Assembly (NCBI GenBank): GCA_963169055.1
Contig: CAUJFU010000378.1
Location: forward strand, 1 to 17,523
Length of the DNA stretch: 17,523 nucleotides
Reading direction: 5' to 3'
DNA from: Myxococcota bacterium
Lineage (GTDB): Bacteria; Myxococcota_C; UBA6777
Position 1 is the first letter of the stretch. The number at the start of each line of letters is the position of its first letter. The position numbers and the translations under genes are program-made. Below are positions 8,093-15,947 of the stretch, one piece after another. The notes under the pieces are model-generated. The model saw only the letters and a list, made by a program, of their open reading frames with translations, was not told the origin of the DNA and made no database searches.

Positions 8093-8436
8093 CGCTCTTC
8101 TTCTCCCTCGCGGCGTGGCCATGCCACCGCCTTTTCGTGTGGCCTACACAGCCACGCATCTTCCAAAACGCCCCGCATGGGCGTCTCGACAACGCAAACG
8201 CATACACCCAAACAAAGTTCAGCCTTTTGCGGCGCGCATTCTAATGGCCCCTCTCCCCCTTCGCAAGCCCGATCCCTCTCTTGCGATCCCTACCCCAAGC
8301 ACACAAACTTGGTGCGCGCCGATACTTTGTGATACAAGGAACCTTCTTGCCAGATCGGCGATCTATGGCCCACGATGGCTCGGGAACTCACACGGATGTC
8401 TTGCCCGCGCCCACCAAAGAAAAGGAACGAACGACG
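8093..8436. other. Divergent intergenic region between gltX and the kinase gene
   Basis: No gene supported. Promoters for gltX (-) and the kinase (+) must lie here, but neither shows a clear consensus. Close to the gltX start, CGTGGC (8114-8119) can pair through GTGGC with GCCAC at 8123-8127 or fully with GCCACG at 8151-8156, and GTGT/ACAC (8137-8149) forms a small stem between. This gives mutually exclusive foldings in the gltX leader, if the message starts upstream. The rest is C-rich and unstructured by eye. Confidence 0.4.
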
Positions 8437-9861
8437 GTGACCGATCAGAGCACCACTTGCCGAAATTGTGGCTACAAAAACAACAACACAGCCACCTACT
8501 GCAGCCGTTGTGGCTCCTCCCTCAAAGGCGAAGACGTCGACCCCTTCCTCGGCAAATATGTCGGAAAGATCGTCCTCGAAAAACGCATCGGCTTTGGCGG
8601 CGCAGGCGCTGTCTACCAAGGCCGACACACCGACCTCGGAAAGCTCTTCGCCGTCAAAGTCTTGCGCGCTGACCTCATCACCGACGAAGAAACCAAAGCT
8701 CGCTTTGAACGCGAAGCCCGTGTCCTTGCTCGCCTCCAACACGACAATGTCGTCTCCATCCATGACTTCGGCCATCTCAGCGGCCTTGGCCCCTATATGG
8801 CCATGGAATGGCTCGAAGGCAGCACCCTCTTTGACGAACGAAAAAAACGCGGAACCCTCGCATTTGACGAGATCCTCCACATCTTCAACCAACTTACCAG
8901 CGCCATGTACTTCATGCACACCCGCGATATCGTTCACCGCGACCTCAAACCCGAAAACATGATGCTTGTCGCCTCGGGCCACCCCCTACCCAACCAAGAC
9001 GACTCCCTCGTCCACCGCAAACTCAAAGTCTTCGACTTCGGCATCGCTCTTCTCGAAGACGCCAACGAACGAAAACTCACCGCCGCCGGTATGGTCGTCG
9101 GTACACCCCATTACATGGCCCCCGAACAGATCATCATCGACGCCCGCGTCGACCACCGCGCCGACCTCTACGCCGCTGGCGCCATCCTCTACGAAGTCCT
9201 CACAGGCAGACCCCCTTTCTGGGGCACCAAACGCCCCATCGAAGTCATGGAAAAGCACCTCCGCCATCCGCCCCCTCCCCTCGCTGAATCCTGCCCCGAA
9301 CGCTTTTTCCCTCCCCAACTCCAAGAGATCCTCAACAAAGCGCTCGCCAAAAGCCCCGCCGACCGCTACCCCGACGCTCGCGCTTTCTTTGAAGACCTCC
9401 AACACGTCCTCGAAGAAGGCGCTCAACACGAAAGCTTCGAGTCCGAACGTACCGTCATCGGCGGATGGCCCGTCCACGGCACTCCCGCTGGTGCTCCCCC
9501 TCCCATGGGTTCTCCCCCTCCCATGGGCAAATCCACACCCTACGATCCCTCCAACGCTCCCCAATGGAACTCCCAAGACGCTCTCCCTGACGCCGAACCC
9601 AACGTCACCGACGAACGCACCAGCGTAGACCTCCGCAGACCCGAAGATATCGTCGCTCAGATCCGCCAACAACGCGCTTCCAACGGCAATCTTCCCCACG
9701 CACCCGCCCAACACGCCAAAACCACCCAAGCCCCCTCTCCCTTCCCCGATCAAACACCTTCACAACGCATAAAAAAACGCTACCTCGCCGCTCTCGTACT
9801 CATCGGCCTCTTCTCTGGCATCTTCCTCATGCTCCTCCTCTACGTTTTCTTCCTCAGATAA
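8437..9861 (+). CDS. Tail-anchored Ser/Thr protein kinase with N-terminal zinc ribbon
   Basis: Hanks-type kinase of 474 residues. A zinc ribbon with C-x2-C (8, 11) and C-x2-C (22, 25) leads into the kinase domain (about 41-325). The domain shows the glycine loop GFGGAGAVY (52-60), Lys74 in FAVKVL, catalytic loop HRDLKPEN (167-174), FDFG (199-202) and MAPEQ (227-231), so it should be active. A Pro/Gly-rich linker contains PPPMGSPPPMG. The protein ends in one membrane helix (about 449-472) two residues from its C-terminus, so there is no external sensor domain. The start is uncertain: GTG at 8437 has AAAGGAA at 8421-8427 and puts the zinc ribbon first; ATG at 8365 lacks a ribosome site. Such kinases are abundant in Myxococcota. 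The substrate is unknown. Confidence 0.93.
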   Translation: MTDQSTTCRNCGYKNNNTATYCSRCGSSLKGEDVDPFLGKYVGKIVLEKRIGFGGAGAVYQGRHTDLGKLFAVKVLRADLITDEETKARFEREARVLARLQHDNVVSIHDFGHLSGLGPYMAMEWLEGSTLFDERKKRGTLAFDEILHIFNQLTSAMYFMHTRDIVHRDLKPENMMLVASGHPLPNQDDSLVHRKLKVFDFGIALLEDANERKLTAAGMVVGTPHYMAPEQIIIDARVDHRADLYAAGAILYEVLTGRPPFWGTKRPIEVMEKHLRHPPPPLAESCPERFFPPQLQEILNKALAKSPADRYPDARAFFEDLQHVLEEGAQHESFESERTVIGGWPVHGTPAGAPPPMGSPPPMGKSTPYDPSNAPQWNSQDALPDAEPNVTDERTSVDLRRPEDIVAQIRQQRASNGNLPHAPAQHAKTTQAPSPFPDQTPSQRIKKRYLAALVLIGLFSGIFLMLLLYVFFLR

Positions 9862-9979
9862 TTCTTTGCTTTCACCCTTTCCCTCCGTTGCCCCCCTCGC
9901 GCATCATTGACTTCCACCTCGCCTCACGGCATCCTCCCTCTGTCTTTTTGTCTAGTCTTTCTCCCCCCCGAGGCCCAAG

Positions 9980-10690
9980 ATGGATATCCAACAATTCCGC
10001 ACCTTTCTCCAACAAAGTTTCGACGACCAACAACTCTCCCGCAACGAAGCCACCGTCTTCAAGCAACTCCTCGAAGACGCCCAACCCTCCACCGAACAAC
10101 TCCAACTTTTGCGCCACGAGATCTTTGCTTGCGCACAAGCAGCCATCCGCCATCCCCAAGATCGCCTTGCCCTCGAATGGATCGCCTCTCTCACCAAGAT
10201 CCTCCTTCAACAGTCCCCCGCCCAAACCACCGACGCCGACGAAGCCTTGTTCTTCCCGGATGCTCGATCCTACGCCCGCCTTCTTGAAGTCCTCCAAAGC
10301 GCCCGAAAGACCCTCGATGTCTGCGTCTACACCATCACGGACGACCGCCTCTCCCGCATCCTCGAAAAAGCCCACCAAAGCGGCCTCTCCGTCCGTATCA
10401 TCTCCGACAACGACAAAGCCGCCGACCTCGGCTCCGATGTGATCGACCTCAACCAAACTGGAATCCCCGTCGCTGTCGATCAAACCAGCGATCACATGCA
10501 CCACAAATTCGCCATCCTCGACCAATCCCTCCTCCTCAACGGCAGCTTCAACTGGACGCGCTCCGCAAGCACCAACAACCACGAAAACCTGATCATCACA
10601 CGCAATCCCTCGATGATCCGCGCTTTTCAACAAGAGTTCGATCATCTGTGGGCGCTCTATGCCCGCTCCAACACCTCATCTCGTTCCTAA
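9980..10690 (+). CDS. Phospholipase-D-like protein with a single HKD motif
   Basis: A 236-residue protein with no signal peptide. Residues about 95-230 form one PLD-superfamily domain: YARLLEVLQSARKTLDVCVY, then LSVRIISDNDKA, and the catalytic H-x-K-x4-D (His174, Lys176, Asp181) followed by LLLNGSFNWT. With one HKD it should work as a dimer, as in the Nuc/PLD6 group, cleaving phosphodiesters in nucleic acid or lipid; the sequence does not tell which. The N-terminal 80 residues are helical (FLQQSFDDQQLSRNEATVF), perhaps TerB-like. The ATG at 9980 has GAGG 6 bases upstream. It follows the kinase by 118 bases and precedes dnaE by 50 bases, so transcription with dnaE is plausible. A role in DNA repair would fit the neighbour but is inference. 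Confidence 0.85.
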   Translation: MDIQQFRTFLQQSFDDQQLSRNEATVFKQLLEDAQPSTEQLQLLRHEIFACAQAAIRHPQDRLALEWIASLTKILLQQSPAQTTDADEALFFPDARSYARLLEVLQSARKTLDVCVYTITDDRLSRILEKAHQSGLSVRIISDNDKAADLGSDVIDLNQTGIPVAVDQTSDHMHHKFAILDQSLLLNGSFNWTRSASTNNHENLIITRNPSMIRAFQQEFDHLWALYARSNTSSRS

Positions 10691-10740
10691 TCCCCTCAAA
10701 ACCCCCGATCCAACACCTTCTTGACTTTGCGAGGAATCTC

Positions 10741-13700
10741 ATGGCTTCGATCACCACCGAAACATGTAGTGATATCGGACAAATCAAAAAGAAATTTGTC
10801 CACCTGCACCTTCACACCACTTACAGCTTGCTTGATGGCGCCCAACTGATCGGCGATGTCAAAAACCCTAAAAAAGAATTCGGCCTACTTAACAAGCTCC
10901 AGTCCCTCGGCATGGATGCTGTCGCTATCACCGATCACGGCAATATGTTCGGAGCCATCGACTTTTTCAAAAAGGCCACCAGCGCAGGCATCAAACCGAT
11001 CATGGGCTGCGAAACCTATCTGGCTCCTGTGTCCCGCCTTAGCAAAGAAAAAGGCCGATTCACCGATCGCATCTACTACCACCAACTCATCCTCGCCCGA
11101 AACAACACAGGTTATCGCAACCTCTCTAAACTCGTGACATCGGGCTTTTTTGAAGGCTTCCATTACCGCCCTCGCATCGACAAAGAGATCCTCCGCCAAC
11201 ACGCCGAAGGCTTGATCGGCACATCTTCTTGCCTCGCGGGTGAAGTCTGCCAACTTCTGCTCAAAGGACGCGACGAAGAAGCCCTCGCCGCCGCCAAAGA
11301 ATACGCCCAGATCTTCAACGGCTACTATTACATCGAACTCCAGATGAACGGCATCGCAGAACAGATGGCCGTCAATCCCAAGCTCGTCCAAATCGCCCGC
11401 GAGCTTGGACTCGGGCTAGTCGCCACCAACGACGTCCACTACATGGCCCGCGAAGACGCCGAAGCCCAAGACGCCCTCCTCGCCATCCAAACGGGCAAAA
11501 CCATCAGCGATCCCAATCGCCTCAAACACGATGTCCAAGAGTTCTATCTCAAAAGCCCCGACGAGATGTGGGAACTCTTCAAAGAATGGCCCGATGCCTG
11601 CGAAAACACCATCAAGATCGCCGAGATGTGCGATGTCAACCTCAAAACCAAGGATTACTACTTCCCCAAACTCGACAAAGGCGACGGCGTCTCCAATATG
11701 GACGCCTTGCGCGCCGATAGCCTCAAAGGACTCGAGGCCCGACTCAAGGTTGTTCTCGCCCAAAACCCACCCGAAAAACACGACGATCTGCGCAAAGAAT
11801 ACTTCGATCGCCTCGAATACGAACTCCAGATGATCCAAAAAATGGGCTTTGCCGACTACTTCTTGATCGTCTCTGACTTTATCAACTGGGCCAAAGATCA
11901 CGATATCCCCGTCGGCCCGGGACGTGGGTCGGCTGCGGGCTCCCTCGTCGCTTTTTGCACCCGCATCACCGACATCGATCCGATCAAACACAGCCTGCTC
12001 TTCGAGCGTTTCCTCAACCCAGAACGTGTCTCCATGCCCGATATCGACGTCGACTTCTGTGAATCCCGACGCGACGAAGTGATCCAATACGTCCGCGAAC
12101 GATACGCCGTCCCGGGCGGACCCGCCGTCTCCCAGATCATCACCTTCGGAAAGCTCAAAGCCAAGGCCGTCTTAAAAGACGTTGGCCGCGCTATGGACAT
12201 CTCTTTCAACGAAACCAACCGCCTCGCCAAACTCATCCCCAACGTTCTCGATATCACCCTTGACGACGCCCTCCAACAAGAACCCCGTCTGCGCGAAGAA
12301 ATCAAAGAAAATCCCCGCCTTGCCAAACTTTTCGATATCGCCCGCCGACTCGAAGGTCTCAACCGACACGCCTCCGTCCACGCCGCTGGCGTCGTCATCT
12401 CCGATGGACGCCCTCTCGTCGAACACCTCCCCCTCTACAAAGGCGCAAAAGGCGAAGTCGTCACGCAGTTCGATATGAAAGGGGTCGAAAGCGTCGGCCT
12501 GATCAAGTTCGACTTCCTCGGACTCAAGAACCTTACCCTGATCAAAAATTGCCTCGACTTGATCAAACAAAACCGAGGCGTCACCGTCGATATGGAAACC
12601 ATCAACATCGAAGACCCCGCTGTATTCGACCTTTTGTGCCACGCCGATACCTTGGGCGTCTTCCAACTCGAATCCTCCGGAATGCGCCAACTGATCACCC
12701 GACTCCGACCCTCCTGTTTTGAAGACGTCATCGCCCTCGTCGCCCTCTACCGACCCGGACCCCTCCAAAGCGGTATGGCCGACTCTTTCATCCTCCGAAA
12801 ACACGGACAAGAAAAGATCGACTATATCTTCGATGTCCTCCAACCTGTCCTCGGTAGCACCTACGGCGTCTGCATCTACCAAGAACAAGTCATGCAAATC
12901 GCCAACGTACTCGCCAGCTATTCCCTCGGTGAAGCCGACATCTTGCGCCGCGCTATGGGTAAAAAAGACGCCCTCGAAATGGAAAAGCAACGCAGCCGCT
13001 TTGTCGAAGGTGCCCAAAAAAACGGCTTCGACACCGCAAAAGCCGAAGACCTCTTCGGAAAGGTCGAAAAGTTCGCCGCCTATGGTTTCAATCGTTGCTT
13101 GGCTGGCGATACCGAGATCCTCGACGCACAGACTGGCGAACGCACCACCCTCGCCGAACTCCACGCCACACCACGCCCCTTTTCAATTCATGCTCTCGGA
13201 AACGACTGGAAAATCCACACCCGCTCGGTCTCTGACGTCATCGACAACGGTATCCAACCCACGATTGAACTCAAAACGGCCTTGGGCAAAACCATCACCG
13301 CCACAGCAAACCATCCCTTTCGCACCCTCCAAGGCTGGACCCTGCTCGAAAACTTGCAAGTCGGAACACGCATCGCTGCCCCCCGATGTATACCAACGCA
13401 CACATCGAACTCTTGGGCAGAACACCAACTTATCGCCCTTGCAGGCTTGATCGCAGAGGGCAATACATGCCACCCCACCACGCTTTATTTCTACAACAAC
13501 AACCCCATACAAATTGATGACTTTGCCCAAGCTATCCAAAAATTCCCTAATACCGTCGCCCACATTTACACAAGACCGAATACTGTCCGAATGGAAGTGG
13601 CAGCAAACACCGGGCGGGCATTTCGTTGTACATCGCAAAACCAACCCACTCTCGGAAATCTTGCACAAAAACAAACACAGCCAAAGCGTTCAGGCGCTTT

Positions 13701-15633
13701 CTATTGGGCGCAGCAGCTCGGGCTCATCGGTTGTACCGCAACAGAAAAATTTGTCCCATCCGAAATATTTACCCTGCGAGACGATGATATCGCTCTCTTT
13801 TTGGGCCGGTTATGGGCCGGAGACGGATTCATTTTCGGGAGGCGTGAACATGACGCTCCTTTCTACGCGACTTCATCCCAACGTTTAGCAAAAGACGTGC
13901 AGTTACTGCTTTTGCGCCTCGGCTTGCCTAGCAAAATCGCCTCAAAAACCTTTGCCTACCGAGGGCAAAAAAAAGGTGGATTCACCGTTTCGCTTATCGG
14001 AGCACAAACCAAACGGCGGTTTGTCGAAACAGTTGCCCCCCACTGCGTTGGCCGAGAAGAACAGGTCAAGCAGCTAAAAAATTACCTTGATCGCCTTGTT
14101 GAGGAAGAAAGCAGCAAAGATACAATCCCTTCTGATATCCGAGAATCGATCGAAGACCTTCGTCAAAAAGCAGGGCTGACGTGGAAGGAAGTGGAAAACA
14201 GATCAGGCGTCTGTGTCCGAGATTTTTATGGTGCAACAACGCAAAAAAAGAAAGGCTTCCGCCGCACAACGATCCAAAAACTCGCTACCTTTTTCTCTTC
14301 TACCCACCTTCAATATCTCGGAGATTCCGAGATCTACTGGGATACGGTTGTATCGATTACACCAAAAGGCGCGCAAAGAACCTACGATCTGACCGTTGAA
14401 CACGATCATAACTTCGTTGCGAACGGCTTGATCGTACACAACTCACATTCGGCGGCGTACGGGCTGGTTGCGTACCAAACCGCGTGGTTAAAAGCCCACT
14501 ACCGACACGAATACATGGCTGCGCTTCTCACCGCAGATGCCGGAAATTCCGATAAACTGCTGCTCTACCTCAACGATTGCCGCCAACACAAAGTCCAAGT
14601 CCTTCCTCCCAACGTCAACGAATCCCACGGAGGCTTCGTCGCCATCGGTGACAGGATCCGCTTTGGCCTCGCTGGCATCAAAGGCATCGGCGAAAACGCC
14701 ATCGACGCGATCATCCAAGCCCGCCGAAGTGGCCAATTTACCGGCATCTACGACTTTTGCGAGCGCGTCGACCTCAAACCCGTCAACAAGCGCGTCATCG
14801 AAGCCCTGATCAAGTCCGGTGCCTTCGATGGCATCGAACCCATCAATCGCGCCTCTCTCGTCGCAGTCATGGACGACGCCGTCCAATACGGCCAAAGCCT
14901 CCAAAAAGACAAAGGCAGCAACCAGATCTCGATGTTTGATATCCTCGCAAGCTCCGCCCCTCCACCCAAACCCAAGATCCCCCTGCTCAAAGACTGGCCC
15001 GAAAAAGAACGCCTCCAACAAGAAAAAGAGATCCTCGGCTTTTACATCTCCGGCCATCCCCTCCAACGCCTCGAAAAAGACCTCAAACGCTTCGTCACCG
15101 CAAACATCGCCGATCTCTCCGATTATCCGAGCGGAAGCGAAGTGACCATCGCTGGCATCATCACCTCCAAACGCGGAATGGTCACCAAAAAAGGCGACCC
15201 CATGGCCTTTATCATGGTCGAAGATATGACCGGCACCATCGAAGTCTCCGTCTTCCCACGCCTCTACAGCGAAGTCGCCTCTCTCCTTGACAGCGACGAA
15301 CCCGTCCTTGTTCGCGGTGAAACCGAATCCGACGAAAACCAAGTCCGCATGAAAGGGGCCGAACTGCGCTCCCTCATCGCCGCCCGCAACGAAAAAGCCC
15401 GCGAAGTCCATCTCCATCTCACTTCCGCCGACCTCTCCGAAGCCGCAGCCCGCCAAATGCTACAAATCCTCCACCAACACCAAGGCTCCTGCCTCGCACT
15501 CCTCCACCTCACCATCCCCCAACGCTCCGAAACGCTCATCCGACTCCCCGAACATATCCGCGTCGATCCCTCCGAATCCTTCGAAGAAGCCATCGAAAAC
15601 CTCTTCGGCCCTCGCGCTCTCTCTCTCCGCTAA
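10741..15633 (+). CDS. dnaE: DNA polymerase III alpha subunit with in-frame intein
   Basis: Replicative DNA polymerase catalytic subunit: 1630 residues translated, 1181 after removal of the intein (E. coli DnaE is 1160). The N-terminal PHP domain keeps all nine putative metal ligands (His23, His25, Asp32, His66, Glu91, His114, Cys164, Asp231, His233). The palm has PDIDVDF (433-439) and Asp591 in KFDFLGL, matching the E. coli catalytic triad by spacing. After the intein come SHSAAYG, a helix-hairpin-helix GIKGIGENA (1312-1320), a likely beta-clamp motif QISMF (1395-1399) and an OB fold (about 1466-1545). The ATG at 10741 has GAGGAA 5 bases upstream; the frame is open 93 bases further, overlapping the PLD-like gene, without support. 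It is C-ending in codon use except in and just after the intein. Confidence 0.97.
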   Translation: MASITTETCSDIGQIKKKFVHLHLHTTYSLLDGAQLIGDVKNPKKEFGLLNKLQSLGMDAVAITDHGNMFGAIDFFKKATSAGIKPIMGCETYLAPVSRLSKEKGRFTDRIYYHQLILARNNTGYRNLSKLVTSGFFEGFHYRPRIDKEILRQHAEGLIGTSSCLAGEVCQLLLKGRDEEALAAAKEYAQIFNGYYYIELQMNGIAEQMAVNPKLVQIARELGLGLVATNDVHYMAREDAEAQDALLAIQTGKTISDPNRLKHDVQEFYLKSPDEMWELFKEWPDACENTIKIAEMCDVNLKTKDYYFPKLDKGDGVSNMDALRADSLKGLEARLKVVLAQNPPEKHDDLRKEYFDRLEYELQMIQKMGFADYFLIVSDFINWAKDHDIPVGPGRGSAAGSLVAFCTRITDIDPIKHSLLFERFLNPERVSMPDIDVDFCESRRDEVIQYVRERYAVPGGPAVSQIITFGKLKAKAVLKDVGRAMDISFNETNRLAKLIPNVLDITLDDALQQEPRLREEIKENPRLAKLFDIARRLEGLNRHASVHAAGVVISDGRPLVEHLPLYKGAKGEVVTQFDMKGVESVGLIKFDFLGLKNLTLIKNCLDLIKQNRGVTVDMETINIEDPAVFDLLCHADTLGVFQLESSGMRQLITRLRPSCFEDVIALVALYRPGPLQSGMADSFILRKHGQEKIDYIFDVLQPVLGSTYGVCIYQEQVMQIANVLASYSLGEADILRRAMGKKDALEMEKQRSRFVEGAQKNGFDTAKAEDLFGKVEKFAAYGFNRCLAGDTEILDAQTGERTTLAELHATPRPFSIHALGNDWKIHTRSVSDVIDNGIQPTIELKTALGKTITATANHPFRTLQGWTLLENLQVGTRIAAPRCIPTHTSNSWAEHQLIALAGLIAEGNTCHPTTLYFYNNNPIQIDDFAQAIQKFPNTVAHIYTRPNTVRMEVAANTGRAFRCTSQNQPTLGNLAQKQTQPKRSGAFYWAQQLGLIGCTATEKFVPSEIFTLRDDDIALFLGRLWAGDGFIFGRREHDAPFYATSSQRLAKDVQLLLLRLGLPSKIASKTFAYRGQKKGGFTVSLIGAQTKRRFVETVAPHCVGREEQVKQLKNYLDRLVEEESSKDTIPSDIRESIEDLRQKAGLTWKEVENRSGVCVRDFYGATTQKKKGFRRTTIQKLATFFSSTHLQYLGDSEIYWDTVVSITPKGAQRTYDLTVEHDHNFVANGLIVHNSHSAAYGLVAYQTAWLKAHYRHEYMAALLTADAGNSDKLLLYLNDCRQHKVQVLPPNVNESHGGFVAIGDRIRFGLAGIKGIGENAIDAIIQARRSGQFTGIYDFCERVDLKPVNKRVIEALIKSGAFDGIEPINRASLVAVMDDAVQYGQSLQKDKGSNQISMFDILASSAPPPKPKIPLLKDWPEKERLQQEKEILGFYISGHPLQRLEKDLKRFVTANIADLSDYPSGSEVTIAGIITSKRGMVTKKGDPMAFIMVEDMTGTIEVSVFPRLYSEVASLLDSDEPVLVRGETESDENQVRMKGAELRSLIAARNEKAREVHLHLTSADLSEAAARQMLQILHQHQGSCLALLHLTIPQRSETLIRLPEHIRVDPSESFEEAIENLFGPRALSLR
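13096..14442 (+). mobile_element. DnaE intein with LAGLIDADG homing endonuclease and HTH-like segment
   Basis: A protein-splicing element of 449 residues (DnaE 786-1234) between FNR and SHSAAYG of the polymerase. Block A begins CLAGDTEILD with nucleophile Cys786. Block B has TANHPFRT (TxxH, 855-858). Endonuclease motifs are LAGLIAEG (900-907, acid Glu906) and LGRLWAGDG (1021-1029, acid Asp1028), both intact. A helix-turn-helix-like stretch lies at 1133-1193. The C-terminal blocks read YDLTVEHDHNFVANGLIVHN, with penultimate His1233, Asn1234 and +1 Ser1235. All residues for splicing are present, so it is likely active. The insertion point is three residues downstream of the known cyanobacterial split DnaE intein site (before CFNKSHS). 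Codon use is more mixed than in the extein, consistent with acquisition by homing. Confidence 0.95.
14137..14319 (+). other. Helix-turn-helix-like segment inside the intein
   Basis: Residues 1133-1193 of the precursor (IRESIEDLRQKAGLTWKEVE, then NRSGVCVRDFYG and TTIQKLATFF) follow the pattern of a Cro/CI-type HTH: LR..AGLT..EVE...GV......G......I.KLA.FF. It sits between the endonuclease and the C-terminal splicing block, where some homing endonucleases carry extra DNA-binding domains. It probably helps recognise the dnaE target. This is pattern recognition only; it could be another small helical linker. Confidence 0.6.
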
Positions 15634-15947
15634 TCCCCCACTCACTTCAAATTCTCATAGGACTTATACGAAATCCGCAGGGTGTGTCACCGTAACGGTG
15701 TAGGGGCAGCCCCCTGTGGCTGCCCAAGAATCGGGCGTCTACGCGATATCTTACGAGCACACTTCACTCGGATATCGTATGACGCAGTTGGTTCGCCTTC
15801 GTGGGGGTTCACCCCACACCCCGCCCTAGAAAGTCGCCCCATGACCCCCTATCGGGGGGGCGAGCAAGCGTTTTTCAAACAAACCTACGACTCCGCCGCT
15901 TGGAAGGATGCGAACACGGCTTTGACGCCTTCTTCCAAAAACGTCCG
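15634..15947. repeat. Hairpin-dense non-coding element between converging dnaE and lipoprotein genes
   Basis: No gene supported. Five potential hairpins follow one another: CACCGT-A-ACGGTG (15688-15700); GGGCAGCC/GGCTGCCC with a 6-base loop (15704-15725); CGATATC plus CGAG pairing with CTCG plus GATATCG (15744-15777); GTGGGG/CCCCAC (15801-15817); CCCCC/GGGGG (15845-15858). A looser pair TTTGACG/CGTCAAA (15921-15952) spans the lipoprotein stop. TAGGGGCAGCC with its returning arm resembles dispersed intergenic palindromes seen in many bacterial genomes, an impression I cannot verify here. It may be a repeat-family copy, a structured RNA or a bidirectional transcription barrier. Confidence 0.55.

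Noticed and set aside
8290-8982. - strand open frames opposite the kinase (also 8986-9753 and 9872-10645)
   Set aside because: Mirror frames of the kinase and PLD-like genes with biased Val/Gly/Asp/Glu composition.
12172-13164. - strand open frame of 330 codons opposite dnaE
   Set aside because: Asp/Glu/Gly/Phe-rich mirror of dnaE codons; no ribosome site or domain.
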